DNA of 64,000 nt from an uncultured Lutibacter sp. (GTDB lineage Bacteria > Bacteroidota > Bacteroidia > Flavobacteriales > Flavobacteriaceae): NCBI RefSeq assembly GCF_947495725.1, contig NZ_CANLZZ010000006.1, positions 1-64,000 of the forward strand, given 5' to 3'. This document shows positions 8,076 to 20,720 of the stretch, in pieces (positions within the stretch are counted from its first letter, which is position 1; the number at the start of each line of letters is the position of its first letter). Under the pieces are notes generated by a model that was not told where the DNA came from, did not search any database, and saw nothing but the letters and a program-made list of their open reading frames with translations. A program made the position numbers and the translations under genes.

Positions 8076-9608
8076 ATGTTAAAAAATTATTTTGTGTTAC
8101 TGCTAGTAGTATTAGTAAGTTGTAATAAAACAACTAAAAAAGAAGTTGCAGAAAAAAATGAAAAACCAAACATTGTTTTCATTTTTACTGATGATCAAAC
8201 CTATTCGTCTATTAATGCATTGGGAAATAAAGAAATTATAACTCCAAATATGGATGCTATGGTAAAAGCAGGAACAACTTTTACACACGCATATAATATG
8301 GGATCTTGGAGTGGAGCAGTTTGTGCTGCTTCTAGAGCAATGATAAATTCTGGGCGTTTTGTTTGGAGAGCAAATAAATTCAGAAAAAATTGGTATAAAA
8401 AAGATAGTGTTAGTTTAAGTAAAACTTGGAGTAAATTAATGGAAGCCAACGGATATGATACTTATATGACTGGTAAATGGCATGTAGATGCTCCGGCTTC
8501 AATGGTTTTTCAAAATACGATTAATATTAGAGGAGGAATGCCTAAAGATGCTTGGGATCACGCAACAATGGTTAAAAAGTTTGATTCACTATCTAAAATA
8601 AAAGGAGCAAATTCTGCTGATATTATGCCAAACGGTTATAACCGACCTTTAAGTGAGAACGACAAATCTTGGTCGCCAACAGATACTTCAAAAGGTGGTT
8701 TTTGGAAAGGTGGAAAACACTGGAGTGAAGTTTTAAAGGATGATGCAATTGGTTTTATTAATCAAGCGAAAGAAAAAGACAATCCGTTTTTTATGTATTT
8801 AGCATTCAATGCGCCACACGATCCAAGACAAGCTCCGCAAGAGTTTGTAGATATGTATCCATTAGAAAATATTTCTGTTCCAAAAAGTTTTTTACCAGAA
8901 TATCCTTACAGACATAATATTGCAAATGGAGATGATTTACGGGATGAAGCTTTGGCTCCATTTCCAAGAACAGAATATGCTGTTAAGGTACACACCCAAG
9001 AATATTATGCAAGTATAACTCATGTTGACGCCCAAATAGGTGCTATTATAGAAACTTTGAAAAAATCGGGTAAAATGAATAATACGTATATTATTTATAC
9101 CGCTGATCACGGTTTGGCAATGGGTAGACATGGGTTATTAGGTAAACAAAGTTTGTTCGATCATAGTATTCGTCCGCCAATGGTTATTATTGGACCTGAT
9201 ATTCCTGCAGATAAACGTTCAAATGTAGATGTATATTTACAAGATGTTATGGCAACTGCGCTTGATATTTCTGGGGCAGAAAAACCAGCATATGTAGAGT
9301 TCAATAGTTTCTTAGATATTGCAAAAGGTAAACGAAAAGAAAGTCATTACAAATCCATTTATGGCGCTTATTTAAGTGTAAGTCGTATGATTAGAAAAGA
9401 TGGTTTCAAGTTATTGGTTTATCCAGAATTAAATAAAATATTATTATTTGATTTAATTAATGATCCTGAAGAAATGAATGATTTAGCGGGGGATTCAGCA
9501 AATAAAGAAAAAATTAAAACAATGTTTGATGAATTACTTGTTCTTCAAAAAGAAATGGACGATCCACTCGATATATCAGGTATTTATAATAAGTTTTATA
9601 AAAACTAA
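8076..9608 (+). CDS. Type I sulfatase, lipoprotein
   Basis: A 510-residue S1-family (formylglycine) sulfatase. The lipobox VLVSC (C16) predicts a lipid anchor. The N-terminal metal site is NIVFIFTDDQ (D39, D40). The formylglycine motif is C83-A-A-S-R, an Ala-for-Pro variant of C-x-P-S-R that the family tolerates. TGKWH and the late DHG (YTADHGLAMGRHG) supply the further active-site Lys/His and metal residues. It hydrolyses sulfate esters on carbohydrate; the sulfate position cannot be read from sequence. It stands alone between a hairpin and a strong terminator, so it is probably its own transcript. It resembles the sulfatase at 29530, which shares the AYNMG..W...AVC lead-in. Confidence 0.95.
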   Translation: MLKNYFVLLLVVLVSCNKTTKKEVAEKNEKPNIVFIFTDDQTYSSINALGNKEIITPNMDAMVKAGTTFTHAYNMGSWSGAVCAASRAMINSGRFVWRANKFRKNWYKKDSVSLSKTWSKLMEANGYDTYMTGKWHVDAPASMVFQNTINIRGGMPKDAWDHATMVKKFDSLSKIKGANSADIMPNGYNRPLSENDKSWSPTDTSKGGFWKGGKHWSEVLKDDAIGFINQAKEKDNPFFMYLAFNAPHDPRQAPQEFVDMYPLENISVPKSFLPEYPYRHNIANGDDLRDEALAPFPRTEYAVKVHTQEYYASITHVDAQIGAIIETLKKSGKMNNTYIIYTADHGLAMGRHGLLGKQSLFDHSIRPPMVIIGPDIPADKRSNVDVYLQDVMATALDISGAEKPAYVEFNSFLDIAKGKRKESHYKSIYGAYLSVSRMIRKDGFKLLVYPELNKILLFDLINDPEEMNDLAGDSANKEKIKTMFDELLVLQKEMDDPLDISGIYNKFYKN

Positions 9609-9611
9609 AAC

Positions 9612-9644
9612 AAAAAAGCCGCAATTTATTTGCGGCTTTTTTTT
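9612..9644 (+). terminator. Rho-independent terminator after sulfatase
   Basis: Stem GCCGCAA/TTGCGGC with loop TTTAT, flanked by an A-run and a run of eight T. It begins four bases after the sulfatase stop. Confidence 0.92.
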
Positions 9645-9742
9645 GTAAATAAACCAATTGTAATCTTTTTTAAATCAATTCTGATAGATAAGTATCGAAA
9701 TCAATATTACTTTTACCTTTAATAAATTTTATCGTATTTTAA

Positions 9743-13006
<3,264 letters not shown>

Positions 13007-13017
13007 TGAAATAGAAC

Positions 13018-13077
13018 ATATGTAGTAGTTATGTGAACAAATGTATAGGATTTTATATTAGAAGTCTAGTACTTTTG
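13018..13077 (+). promoter_or_regulatory. Candidate HTCS operator and -7 box upstream of sulfatase
   Basis: Direct repeat ATGTAGTA (13020-13027) and ATGTATAG (13041-13048), 21 bp start to start. A perfect -7 box TACTTTTG lies at 13070-13077, exactly 50 bp from the first repeat. No TTG is present at the expected -33 position, which fits an activator-dependent promoter. The same layout occurs at 14624, 61993 (minus) and 62041. Confidence 0.6.
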
Positions 13078-13116
13078 AATTTGATAAGTTGTAATTTTAA
13101 ATTTTAAAGGTTAATT

Positions 13117-14538
13117 ATGAAATCTAAACTAGCTATTTTATTACTAGCAATCATTTGTTTTTCCTGTGTAGAAAAACAACAAGAAGAAACAACAGTTGTT
13201 ACTAAAAGTTCAGAAAAACCAAACATTATTGTGGTTTTAACTGATGACCAAGGTTGGGCTGATGTTGGATTTAATGGTTGTACAGATATTCCAACACCAA
13301 ATTTAGATAAAATGGCTGGAGAAGGAGTTATTTTCTCAAACGGATATGTATCACACCCATATTGTAGTCCTTCAAGAGCTGGTCTACTAACTGGTCGTTA
13401 CCAAGCACGTTTTGGTCACGATTGTAATATGCCATATGATATGGAAGGAGACGCAACCGTTGGTACCCCTTTATCTGAAAAAATGATGCCTGAAGCATTT
13501 AAAGAATTAGGTTATAGAACAAGTGCAATTGGAAAATGGCATTTAGGAGATCACGAAGATTTATGGCCACCAGCACAAGGTTTTGACCATTGGTTTGGTT
13601 TTCCGGGAGGAGGAATGAACTTTTGGGGAATTTCAAAAAATAAAATTCAAACCATTTATAGAGATAGAAAAGCTGTACCAGAAGATGAATTAACATACTT
13701 AACAGATGATTTTACAGATGAAGCGATAGATTTTATCACAAAAAAAGATGATAAGCCATTTTTTATGTATTTGGCATATAATGCTCCACACGCACCAGAT
13801 CACGCTACAAAACAGTATTTAGAGAAAACAAAACACATTGAGTATGCTGGTAGAAGTATTTATGGTGCTATGGTAAATGGAGTTGACCATAGTGTTGGGA
13901 GAATTGATTCTACATTGGTAGCAAACGGAATGAAAGACAATACTGTTATTGTTTATTTAAGTGATAACGGAGGTAGAACTGAACACGCAGATAATAGACC
14001 TTATAGAGGACATAAAGGAATGTTGTTTGAAGGTGGAATTAAAGTTCCGTTTTATATTACATATCCAAACGGAATTAAACCAAACCAAGTGTATGACGAG
14101 CCAGTTATATCTTTAGATTTATTTCCAACTTTGTTAAATTTAGCTGGAGGAGACGCTTCTAAAGAAACACAATTGGAAGGAAAAGATTTACTACCATTTA
14201 TAAATAAAGAAGTTACAAATAAGCCACACGAAATTATGTTTTGGCGTTCAGTTGGTGGATTTGAATATGCAGTTAGAAAAGGAAACTTTAAGTTGTATAA
14301 AAGTTCTTATAAAAATAAAACGTTGTTATTTGATTTAGAAAAGGACTCTTATGAACGTCATGATATTTCGGATAAACACCCAAAAATTATGGCTGAATTA
14401 GAATTAGCTTATAAAGAATGGGATTCAAAAAATATCCCTCCACAATGGTTTGATCCTCACGCAGAGAATGTATTAAAAGAAGAAAAGAGATTTCAGACAA
14501 CAAGAAATAGGGCATTAAGACCAAAAGCTAAAAAATAA
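13117..14538 (+). CDS. Type I sulfatase, probable lipoprotein
   Basis: A 473-residue S1-family sulfatase. The N-terminus ends in a Cys-containing signal (IICFSC), probably lipidated although the -2 Phe is unusual. Metal site NIIVVLTDDQGWADVG; formylglycine motif C83-S-P-S-R followed by AGLLTGRYQARFG, the canonical form; active-site TSAIGKWHLGDH; late metal/His site YLSDNGG followed by GHKGMLFEGGIKVPF. Compact and single-domain. It has its own promoter with the candidate HTCS repeat and its own terminator, so it is a monocistronic member of the regulon. Sulfate position unknown. Confidence 0.96.
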   Translation: MKSKLAILLLAIICFSCVEKQQEETTVVTKSSEKPNIIVVLTDDQGWADVGFNGCTDIPTPNLDKMAGEGVIFSNGYVSHPYCSPSRAGLLTGRYQARFGHDCNMPYDMEGDATVGTPLSEKMMPEAFKELGYRTSAIGKWHLGDHEDLWPPAQGFDHWFGFPGGGMNFWGISKNKIQTIYRDRKAVPEDELTYLTDDFTDEAIDFITKKDDKPFFMYLAYNAPHAPDHATKQYLEKTKHIEYAGRSIYGAMVNGVDHSVGRIDSTLVANGMKDNTVIVYLSDNGGRTEHADNRPYRGHKGMLFEGGIKVPFYITYPNGIKPNQVYDEPVISLDLFPTLLNLAGGDASKETQLEGKDLLPFINKEVTNKPHEIMFWRSVGGFEYAVRKGNFKLYKSSYKNKTLLFDLEKDSYERHDISDKHPKIMAELELAYKEWDSKNIPPQWFDPHAENVLKEEKRFQTTRNRALRPKAKK

Positions 14539-14562
14539 TTGTTTTTAATCAATATATAAGCT

Positions 14563-14592
14563 AAAAGAGGGGTAAATTTTACCCCTCTTTTT
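14563..14592 (+). terminator. Rho-independent terminator
   Basis: Arms AAAAGAGGGGTAAA and TTTACCCCTCTTTT form a near-perfect hairpin starting 24 bases after the sulfatase stop, with the T-rich arm as the tail. The A/T flanks make it usable in both directions. Confidence 0.88.
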
Positions 14593-14620
14593 AATTTGTA
14601 AGAGATTTTAAATAATAAAT

Positions 14621-14681
14621 CATATGTAGTACAATTATGGACAATTGAATTTTAATACGTGTTGAACAAATAGTAAATTTA
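14621..14681 (+). promoter_or_regulatory. Candidate HTCS half-site and -7 box of the GH16 operon
   Basis: CATATGTAGTA (14621-14631) matches the first repeat at 13017 exactly. A -7-like TAAATTTA lies at 14674-14681, again 50 bp from the ATGTAGTA start. The second repeat position (14645) reads TTGAATTT and is weak, so this is a degenerate copy. Confidence 0.45.
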
Positions 14682-14702
14682 ATTTTTTAAAATAAGCAAT
14701 GT

Positions 14703-15572
14703 ATGTATTATAAATTAAAGGTTTTGGTAGTTTTATTTTTAATAGCAAATGGTTCATTATTTGCTCAAAATTTAACTATTCCACCCAAAAATTATGTTGA
14801 TTCAGTAAACATAGATGGAGCTGTTAAAAGAATTAACAATAAATTCCCACTTTCAGATCAATCAAATTCAAAAAAATGGAAGCTTCTTAAAAAATATTCA
14901 GATGAATTTAAAGGAAGTGAGTTAAATGAAGAACGTTGGTATCCAAATAACCCAAAATGGAAAGGGAGACCGCCTACATATTTCCATGGTTCAAATGTTA
15001 GCTTAGAAAATGATGAATTGGTAATAAGAGTTAACAAGCACGGAAATGAAACTTTGCCAAAAGATTTTACACATTCTACGGGGTTTATAAAAAGTAAAAA
15101 CAAATTTTTATATGGTTATTTTGAAGCTGAAGTTAAACTTATGGATGCACCTTGGGTTTCTGGTTTTTGGATGACTAATGTTAGTAAAGATTGGTGGACC
15201 GAGATTGACATTTGTGAAAATGCTCCAGGTTTATACTATAATCGTCACGATTTAAATTCAAATATTCACGTATTTAGAGCGCCAAAAGATAAAGGTGATG
15301 TAAAAAAACATTTTTCAAGAACAAAAAAATATTATTTCCCAGAAGAATTACAGGCCGATTATCACGTATGGGGATTGGAATGGACACCAGAGTTTATTCG
15401 TTTTTATATTGATGGAATTTTGTTTAGAGAAGCAAAAAATACACATTGGCATCAACCATTAGAAGTTAATTTTAATTGTGAGTCTAATAAATGGTTTGGA
15501 GCATTACCTGATGATAATCGATTAGATGGTGAATATCATGTAAAATATTTTAGAGCTTGGAAACTGAAATAA
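14703..15572 (+). CDS. GH16 endo-galactanase (agarase/porphyranase/carrageenase branch)
   Basis: A 289-residue secreted enzyme (signal ending GSLFAQ) made of a single GH16 jelly-roll. The catalytic motif is E167-I-D169-I-C-E172, the E-x-D-x-x-E beta-bulge form that marks the galactan-active branch rather than the laminarinases. Nucleophile E167 and acid/base E172 follow from the family. Aromatic and basic residues nearby (GFWMTNVSKDWW, THWHQP) suit a sulfated substrate. Endo-cleavage of beta-1,4 links in porphyran, agar or carrageenan is expected; which one cannot be settled from sequence. It has no C-terminal carbohydrate-binding or secretion-sorting domain. It is the first gene of an operon ending at 19345. 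Confidence 0.92.
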   Translation: MYYKLKVLVVLFLIANGSLFAQNLTIPPKNYVDSVNIDGAVKRINNKFPLSDQSNSKKWKLLKKYSDEFKGSELNEERWYPNNPKWKGRPPTYFHGSNVSLENDELVIRVNKHGNETLPKDFTHSTGFIKSKNKFLYGYFEAEVKLMDAPWVSGFWMTNVSKDWWTEIDICENAPGLYYNRHDLNSNIHVFRAPKDKGDVKKHFSRTKKYYFPEELQADYHVWGLEWTPEFIRFYIDGILFREAKNTHWHQPLEVNFNCESNKWFGALPDDNRLDGEYHVKYFRAWKLK

Positions 15573-15583
15573 GAAAAATTATA

Positions 15584-16675
15584 ATGAAACACCTATTTAG
15601 ATATACGTTATTACTGTTTTTAGTTGTTGGTTGCAAAACACTAGTTGTTGATTCGGCTACTACTTTTGTGAAACATTCTAATAAAAACATAGCCTATGAA
15701 GGTCGAGTTGGTGTTAACAAAACACGAACAGCTTCAGAAATATATTGGTCTGGTACTTCAATAAAAATAAATTTTGAAGGAAAAACCGCAAAAATAATTT
15801 TAGATGATGAAAACGGAAAAAATTATTTTAATGTAATAATAGACGGTTCCAAATTTAAAACTTTAAAACTGAACAAAGGTAAAAACAGTTATGTTTTAGC
15901 TGAAAACCTAAAGAAAGGAAAGCACTCAATTGAATTAACTAAAAGAAATGAATGGACTTTTGGTAATACCTTGTTTTATGGTTTTGAAATTGAAGGAAAA
16001 CTTTTAGATAAAGACCCTAAAAAAGAATTATTTTTTGAATTTTATGGCGATTCTATTACAGCAGGTCACGGAAATGAGGATTATAGTGGGAACGATAAAC
16101 CTGATGGAAATGTAACTAACAATTATAACACTTATGCCGCAATTACTGCTCGTGAATTTAATGCTGAATATAGCTGTATTGCTCGTGGAGGAATTGGAAT
16201 TATGGTAAGTTGGTTTAATATGATAATGCCTGAAATGTATTACAGGTTAAACCCAAGTGATGAAAATAGCAAATGGGATTTTACTCAAAAAACGCCAGAT
16301 GTAGTTGTGGTAAATTTATTTCAAAATGACTCTTGGATTGTAAATAGACCAAAACATGAAGAGTTTAAAAGACGCTTTGGAACCGAAAAACCTTCCGAAG
16401 AAAAAACAATTTTGGCATATGCTAATTTCATAAAAACCATTAGAGGTAAATATCCAAATACTCCAATTATTTGTGTATTGGGTAATATGAATATCACAAA
16501 AGTAGGTTCAAAATGGCCTGGGTACGTAGAAAGTGCAGTAAAAAGTCTAAAAGATGATAAAGTTTATACTAGTTTCACTCCTTATAAAAACTCAAAAGGA
16601 CATCCAAAAGTTGAAGAGCATCAATTAATTGCTAATGTTCTAATTGAGACAATTAAAAATTTAAACCTTAAATAA
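15584..16675 (+). CDS. SGNH/GDSL esterase of the CE2 type, lipoprotein
   Basis: 363 residues from the ATG at 15584, which gives a good lipoprotein signal (LVVGC); the frame extends upstream to a TTG at 15557. An N-terminal beta-sandwich (about 25-145) is followed by an SGNH hydrolase domain with S157 in FYGDSITAG, an Asn in LFQNDSW, and H340 in GHPKVEEH. The two-part plan matches carbohydrate esterase family 2 acetyl-esterases. It would remove O-acyl groups, most likely acetyl, from galactan oligosaccharides in the periplasm. It begins 11 bases after the GH16 gene and ends 6 bases before the next one, so all three are co-transcribed. Confidence 0.88.
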   Translation: MKHLFRYTLLLFLVVGCKTLVVDSATTFVKHSNKNIAYEGRVGVNKTRTASEIYWSGTSIKINFEGKTAKIILDDENGKNYFNVIIDGSKFKTLKLNKGKNSYVLAENLKKGKHSIELTKRNEWTFGNTLFYGFEIEGKLLDKDPKKELFFEFYGDSITAGHGNEDYSGNDKPDGNVTNNYNTYAAITAREFNAEYSCIARGGIGIMVSWFNMIMPEMYYRLNPSDENSKWDFTQKTPDVVVVNLFQNDSWIVNRPKHEEFKRRFGTEKPSEEKTILAYANFIKTIRGKYPNTPIICVLGNMNITKVGSKWPGYVESAVKSLKDDKVYTSFTPYKNSKGHPKVEEHQLIANVLIETIKNLNLK

Positions 16676-16681
16676 AATATT

Positions 16682-17476
16682 ATGCTGAAATTAAAAAGAG
16701 AATTTTTACTATATACAAAGGTTATTTTTGTAATTTTTTTATTAGTTTCTTGTGGTGATGATTCAGATGATGTAACTGATGAGGTAATTGAAATAGTTGA
16801 AGAGGAGGAAGAAGAAATTGAAGAGGAAGAGGTAGTTGAAGAGGAAGAGGTAGTTGAAGAATGTACAACAGGAATAATCTATATCGAAAAAGATGGGATT
16901 CTTAAAGCTGATTTTGAAAGTTTAGCAGCTTTTAACGGATGGGATTCAGAAACTTCGGTTGACGGTTTTCAAGGATTAGGTTATATAGTTTGGAAAGGTT
17001 CACAATATTTTGGTGCTCCAGGAACTGGAATTTTAGAATACCCCATAAGAATTTCAACTCCTGGTACTTATAGGTTTATGTGGCGATCTAGAATTACAAA
17101 TGGTAATGATGGAACGGAACACAACGATACGTGGTTAAGGTTTGCAGATGCAGATGATTTTTATGGTAAAAAAGGAGACCATATTGTATATCCTGGAGGA
17201 ACTGGTAAAACACCAAGACCAAACGGATCTAGTAAAGAAGGTTGGTTTAAAGTGTATATGAGTGGTGCCGGTACGTGGAAATGGGCTTCGAATACAAGTG
17301 ATAATGATGGCCATGGAATTTATGTGAAATTTGATGAAGCCGGTGATTATATTATGGAAATTTCAGCAAGGTCTTCACACCATGCATTAGACAGATTTGT
17401 GATGGTGAAAAGTGGAATTAATATAAATGATGTAACGGATGAAAGCGTTGCTTTAAGTGAATTAATTTGTAAATAA
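16682..17476 (+). CDS. Carbohydrate-binding-like lipoprotein with acidic tether
   Basis: A 264-residue lipoprotein (LLVSC). Residues about 24-60 are almost entirely Glu, Val, Asp and Ile, encoded in part by an 18-bp tandem repeat. The remainder is a single beta-rich domain with FMWRSRI, NDTWLRFADADDFYGK and ISARSSHHALDRFVM. The alternation of aromatic and polar residues and the closing H-A-L-D-R-F motif are typical of beta-sandwich carbohydrate-binding modules attached to algal-polysaccharide enzymes. No catalytic motif is visible. A surface galactan-binding protein on an acidic stalk is the likely role, perhaps replacing a SusE/F-type binder. Family not assigned. Confidence 0.7.
   Translation: MLKLKREFLLYTKVIFVIFLLVSCGDDSDDVTDEVIEIVEEEEEEIEEEEVVEEEEVVEECTTGIIYIEKDGILKADFESLAAFNGWDSETSVDGFQGLGYIVWKGSQYFGAPGTGILEYPIRISTPGTYRFMWRSRITNGNDGTEHNDTWLRFADADDFYGKKGDHIVYPGGTGKTPRPNGSSKEGWFKVYMSGAGTWKWASNTSDNDGHGIYVKFDEAGDYIMEISARSSHHALDRFVMVKSGININDVTDESVALSELICK
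16820..16855 (+). repeat. 18-bp tandem repeat in acidic linker
   Basis: GAAGAGGAAGAGGTAGTT occurs twice in perfect tandem, followed by a partial third copy. Each unit adds six residues (EEEEVV) and keeps the frame, so copy-number change would lengthen or shorten the tether without breaking the gene. Confidence 0.85.
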
Positions 17477-17509
17477 AATATTTAATTAATAAAGTATAAA
17501 AAAAGAAAA

Positions 17510-19345
17510 ATGAAAGCAATTAAATTAGTTTTATTGGTAGCACTGCTAACAATTAGTTGTAGTAGTAACAAAGAAGCCAAAAAAAGTGAAGCAAAATCTG
17601 AAGCTAAACCAAACGTTATTTTGGTTATAACCGATGATCAAGGTTATGGTGATTTAGCAGTTCATGGTAATACACTAATAAAAACACCAAATATTGATAA
17701 TTTTTATGATGAAAGTTATCATCTAACCGATTTTCATGTTGGGCCAACTTGTGCGCCAACCCGTTCAGGATTAATGACTGGGCGTTATGCAAATAGTGTA
17801 GGTGTTTGGCATACTGTGGGTGGATGGAGTTTATTGAGACAGCAAGAAAAAACAATGGCTGATATGTTTACACAAGCAGGTTATAAAACTGGAGGATTTG
17901 GAAAATGGCATTTAGGAGATAATTATCCGTTTAGACCAGAACATAGAGGTTTTCAAGAAACTGTTATGCACGGTGGTGGTGGAGTTTATCAAACACCAGA
18001 TTATTGGGGTAATACTTATTTTAACGATACTTATTTTAAAAATGGAATACCCCAAAAATATGAAGGATATTGTACGGATGTTTTCTTCGACGAAGCTACC
18101 AAGTTTATAAAAAGTAATAAAGATGAACCATTTTTCTGTTACATCTCTACTAATGCTCCACACGGTCCATATAATGTACCACTAGAGTATTACAATATGT
18201 ACAAAGATATTGATGAGAATCAATTGTCTGATACTCAAAAACGTTTTTATGGAATGATTACCAATGTTGACGATAACTTTGGAAAACTTCGTAAAACATT
18301 AAAAGAATTAAATATAGCAGATAATACTATTTTAATTTTTATGACTGATAACGGTACTGCGGCCGGTTACAAGTACAATAAAGAAAAAAAGATTACAACT
18401 GGTTTTAATGCAGGTATGAAAGGAAATAAAGGAAGTGCCTATGAAGGAGGTCACAGAGTACCGTTTTTTATTCATTGGAAAAATGGAGATATCAATGTTT
18501 CAAAAGATATTAATCAGTTAACCGCTCATTTAGATATAATGCCAACTTTAGCTGAATTATGTGGAATTGAGATGCCAAAAGGAGGAATGCCAATAGATGG
18601 AGAAAGTATTGTTCCAATGTTTAAAAATCCAGAGTTAGAAAATAACAGAATGTTAGTTACAGATTCTCAACGTTTACAACAATTGGTTAAATGGAGAAAC
18701 TCTTCAGTAATGCAAAACAAATGGCGTTTAATTAATGGTAAAGAGTTATACAATTTAGAAAACGATAAAGGTCAAAAAAATAATATTGCAGAACAAAATC
18801 CAGAGAAACTAAAAGAAATGCGCGATTTCTATGAAAAATGGTGGAAACAAGTATCGGTTCAAGGAGATGAGCAAGTTTATATTCCTATTGGAACTAATTT
18901 TGAAAATCCAGTAACCTTAACATCTCACGATTTACATTCAATGAAGGAGAAGGAGTATTATGCTTGGAACCAAATTTATATTAGAAATGGAGATGTTGCT
19001 GAAGGATTTTGGAGTATTGATGTTGCAGAAGCTGGTGAGTACGAATTTTCATTAAGAAGATATCCAATAGAATCTGGTTTAAAAATTAATGCAACAACAC
19101 CAAAAATTACTCCTAACGATGTTCCTGGTTTAGAGAAAACCATTCCTGAAGGAAAGAATTTAGAGTTTGTGAAAGCTTCAATAAATATTCAAGGACAAGA
19201 AAATGAAGTGAAGTTCGATGAAAATGCTACGTCTGTTGAATTTACTTTAAAACTTGAAAAAGGAAATACAAAATTAGAGGCAAGTTTATTTAATAAAAAA
19301 GGAGAAAAAAATACAGCTTATTATGTATATGTAAAAAAGAAGTAA
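17510..19345 (+). CDS. Type I sulfatase with C-terminal beta-rich extension, lipoprotein
   Basis: 611 residues. Lipobox LTISC (C17). Metal site NVILVITDDQGYGD; formylglycine motif C81-A-P-T-R followed by SGLMTGRY; GGFGKWHLGDNYPFRPEHRGF; FMTDNGT; GHRVPFF. About 120 residues beyond the sulfatase core (from about 490) form an extra domain (FWSIDVAEAGEYEFSLRRYP), a beta-sandwich often seen on S1 sulfatases. Longest sulfatase of the window. Last gene of the operon starting at 14703, so its sulfate removal is coupled to the GH16 and the esterase. Substrate position unknown. Confidence 0.95.
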   Translation: MKAIKLVLLVALLTISCSSNKEAKKSEAKSEAKPNVILVITDDQGYGDLAVHGNTLIKTPNIDNFYDESYHLTDFHVGPTCAPTRSGLMTGRYANSVGVWHTVGGWSLLRQQEKTMADMFTQAGYKTGGFGKWHLGDNYPFRPEHRGFQETVMHGGGGVYQTPDYWGNTYFNDTYFKNGIPQKYEGYCTDVFFDEATKFIKSNKDEPFFCYISTNAPHGPYNVPLEYYNMYKDIDENQLSDTQKRFYGMITNVDDNFGKLRKTLKELNIADNTILIFMTDNGTAAGYKYNKEKKITTGFNAGMKGNKGSAYEGGHRVPFFIHWKNGDINVSKDINQLTAHLDIMPTLAELCGIEMPKGGMPIDGESIVPMFKNPELENNRMLVTDSQRLQQLVKWRNSSVMQNKWRLINGKELYNLENDKGQKNNIAEQNPEKLKEMRDFYEKWWKQVSVQGDEQVYIPIGTNFENPVTLTSHDLHSMKEKEYYAWNQIYIRNGDVAEGFWSIDVAEAGEYEFSLRRYPIESGLKINATTPKITPNDVPGLEKTIPEGKNLEFVKASINIQGQENEVKFDENATSVEFTLKLEKGNTKLEASLFNKKGEKNTAYYVYVKKK

Positions 19346-19362
19346 TAATTAAATTAATATAT

Positions 19363-19402
19363 AAAAAAAGGCGAGTGTAATTAAAGTACACCCGCCTTTT
19401 TT
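19363..19402. terminator. Bidirectional terminator between convergent genes
   Basis: A-run, arms GGCGAGTGTA and TACACCCGCC (one A-C mismatch), then a T-run. It serves the sulfatase operon on the plus strand and the GH43 gene on the minus strand, whose stop codon overlaps its end. Confidence 0.88.
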
Positions 19403-20720
19403 AGTGAAATTTAAACCAATCTAAGGTTAGTTTATTTTCGGGCTTCTTCTTAAAAGTAAAGTGTAAGGCATGTTTCCCTTTTTTAATTTTTTTAAGAGAA
19501 CCTTTTGTAATGTTATAAGCAGTATTATTTGATAAAGAATTAATAGATAAAATTCCTAATAATTTACCTTTATCACTGTCTAGCCTTATTTCAATAATAC
19601 CTTTTGAATTAGAACTGGTTTTTACTTCAAAAATAGTTTCATTACCATTAAATGAAAGGTATTTGTAAATAGCAGTGTCGTTGTTATTAATTTCATTCAA
19701 ACCTTCTGAAATTAAATCTTTCTTTTCAATAGTGGCAATTCTAACATTTCCACTTAAACCACAAGCCCACTCGGCCTCAATTCTTTCTTTTGAATTTAAA
19801 GGTTCGCCAGCGCCTTGTGAAGTCATTTCAACTTCATCAATTGTTCCATCTTCATTAAAATAAATAGGTTCAATACAAGCTTTTCTAAATTTTTGAGAAT
19901 TGTTTGTTGAACGATGATAAAAAACATACCACTGTTCTTTAAACTTTTCAATAGAACCGTGATTGTTCCAACTAGAAGGGTCACAATCAACATTATCAAT
20001 AATAACACCCTTATAAGTAAATGGCCCCATTGGCGATTTTCCTATAGCGTAACCTAAACAGGTTGGTCTATTATCACGGCTATCATCGGCAAATACTAGA
20101 TAATACAAATTGCCAATTTTTCTTATTGAAGAGCCTTCATGAAATGCTATATTTCCTTTTTCATCTAAAGGATGAGTAATTGTGGACTCATCAATTTCAG
20201 TCATATTTTCTTTTAGTTTGGCAACTTTTGGTTTTCCTTGTCCCCAATAGTAATAAGCCTGACCATCATCATCAATTAAAACAGCCGGATCAATACTATA
20301 AGCTCCTTTTATTTGCTTGCCGTTTACAAATGGTCCGTTTGGATTTTTACTAGTTGCAACACCTTCGGTTTTGGGTTTTCCTGGAGAGCAGAAATATAGA
20401 TAGTATGTACCGTTTTTATAGGCAGCATCTGGAGCAAACAATAAATTGTTGTGAAATTTAACTTGATCATTTTCTCCTTTTGAAGAAAAAGCGTTCTCGG
20501 TAACATCCCAGTTTTTTAAATTGGAAGAACTGAGAACGTGATGTGAATATGAGCACCAATACTCATCACTCTCATCACGTGATCCATAAATGTATAATTT
20601 TCCATCTTCCCAAACATGTGCTTCAGGATCGGCAATATACATTCCGGGTGGAGTTATTGGATTTTGAGCTTTTATAGACAGGACAGATAACAGAATTCCA
20701 ATAAATATTAGTGTTTTCAT
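19401..20720 (-). CDS. GH43 glycosidase with C-terminal CBM6-like domain
   Basis: 439 residues, secreted (signal ending SIKAQ). Five-bladed beta-propeller with the GH43 catalytic triad: D31 in YIADPEAHVWEDG, D144 in SIDPAVL and E195 in AFHEGSSIRK. Residues about 310-439 form a CBM6-type beta-sandwich (RIEAEWACG at the start, LDWFKF at the end). GH43 enzymes with this layout act on arabinosides, xylosides or beta-galactosides; in this setting a galactoside is more likely, but that is inference. It is the last gene of the minus-strand cluster that also carries the FMN-carrier-like and FAD oxidoreductase genes, from which a 166-base gap separates it. Confidence 0.9.
   Translation of the reverse strand: MKTLIFIGILLSVLSIKAQNPITPPGMYIADPEAHVWEDGKLYIYGSRDESDEYWCSYSHHVLSSSNLKNWDVTENAFSSKGENDQVKFHNNLLFAPDAAYKNGTYYLYFCSPGKPKTEGVATSKNPNGPFVNGKQIKGAYSIDPAVLIDDDGQAYYYWGQGKPKVAKLKENMTEIDESTITHPLDEKGNIAFHEGSSIRKIGNLYYLVFADDSRDNRPTCLGYAIGKSPMGPFTYKGVIIDNVDCDPSSWNNHGSIEKFKEQWYVFYHRSTNNSQKFRKACIEPIYFNEDGTIDEVEMTSQGAGEPLNSKERIEAEWACGLSGNVRIATIEKKDLISEGLNEINNNDTAIYKYLSFNGNETIFEVKTSSNSKGIIEIRLDSDKGKLLGILSINSLSNNTAYNITKGSLKKIKKGKHALHFTFKKKPENKLTLDWFKFH

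Noticed and set aside
8201-8449. Minus-strand open frames inside sulfatase, GH2 and GH117 genes
   Set aside because: They are antisense to clearly conserved coding sequence, have no recognisable domains and arise from the AT-rich codon bias.
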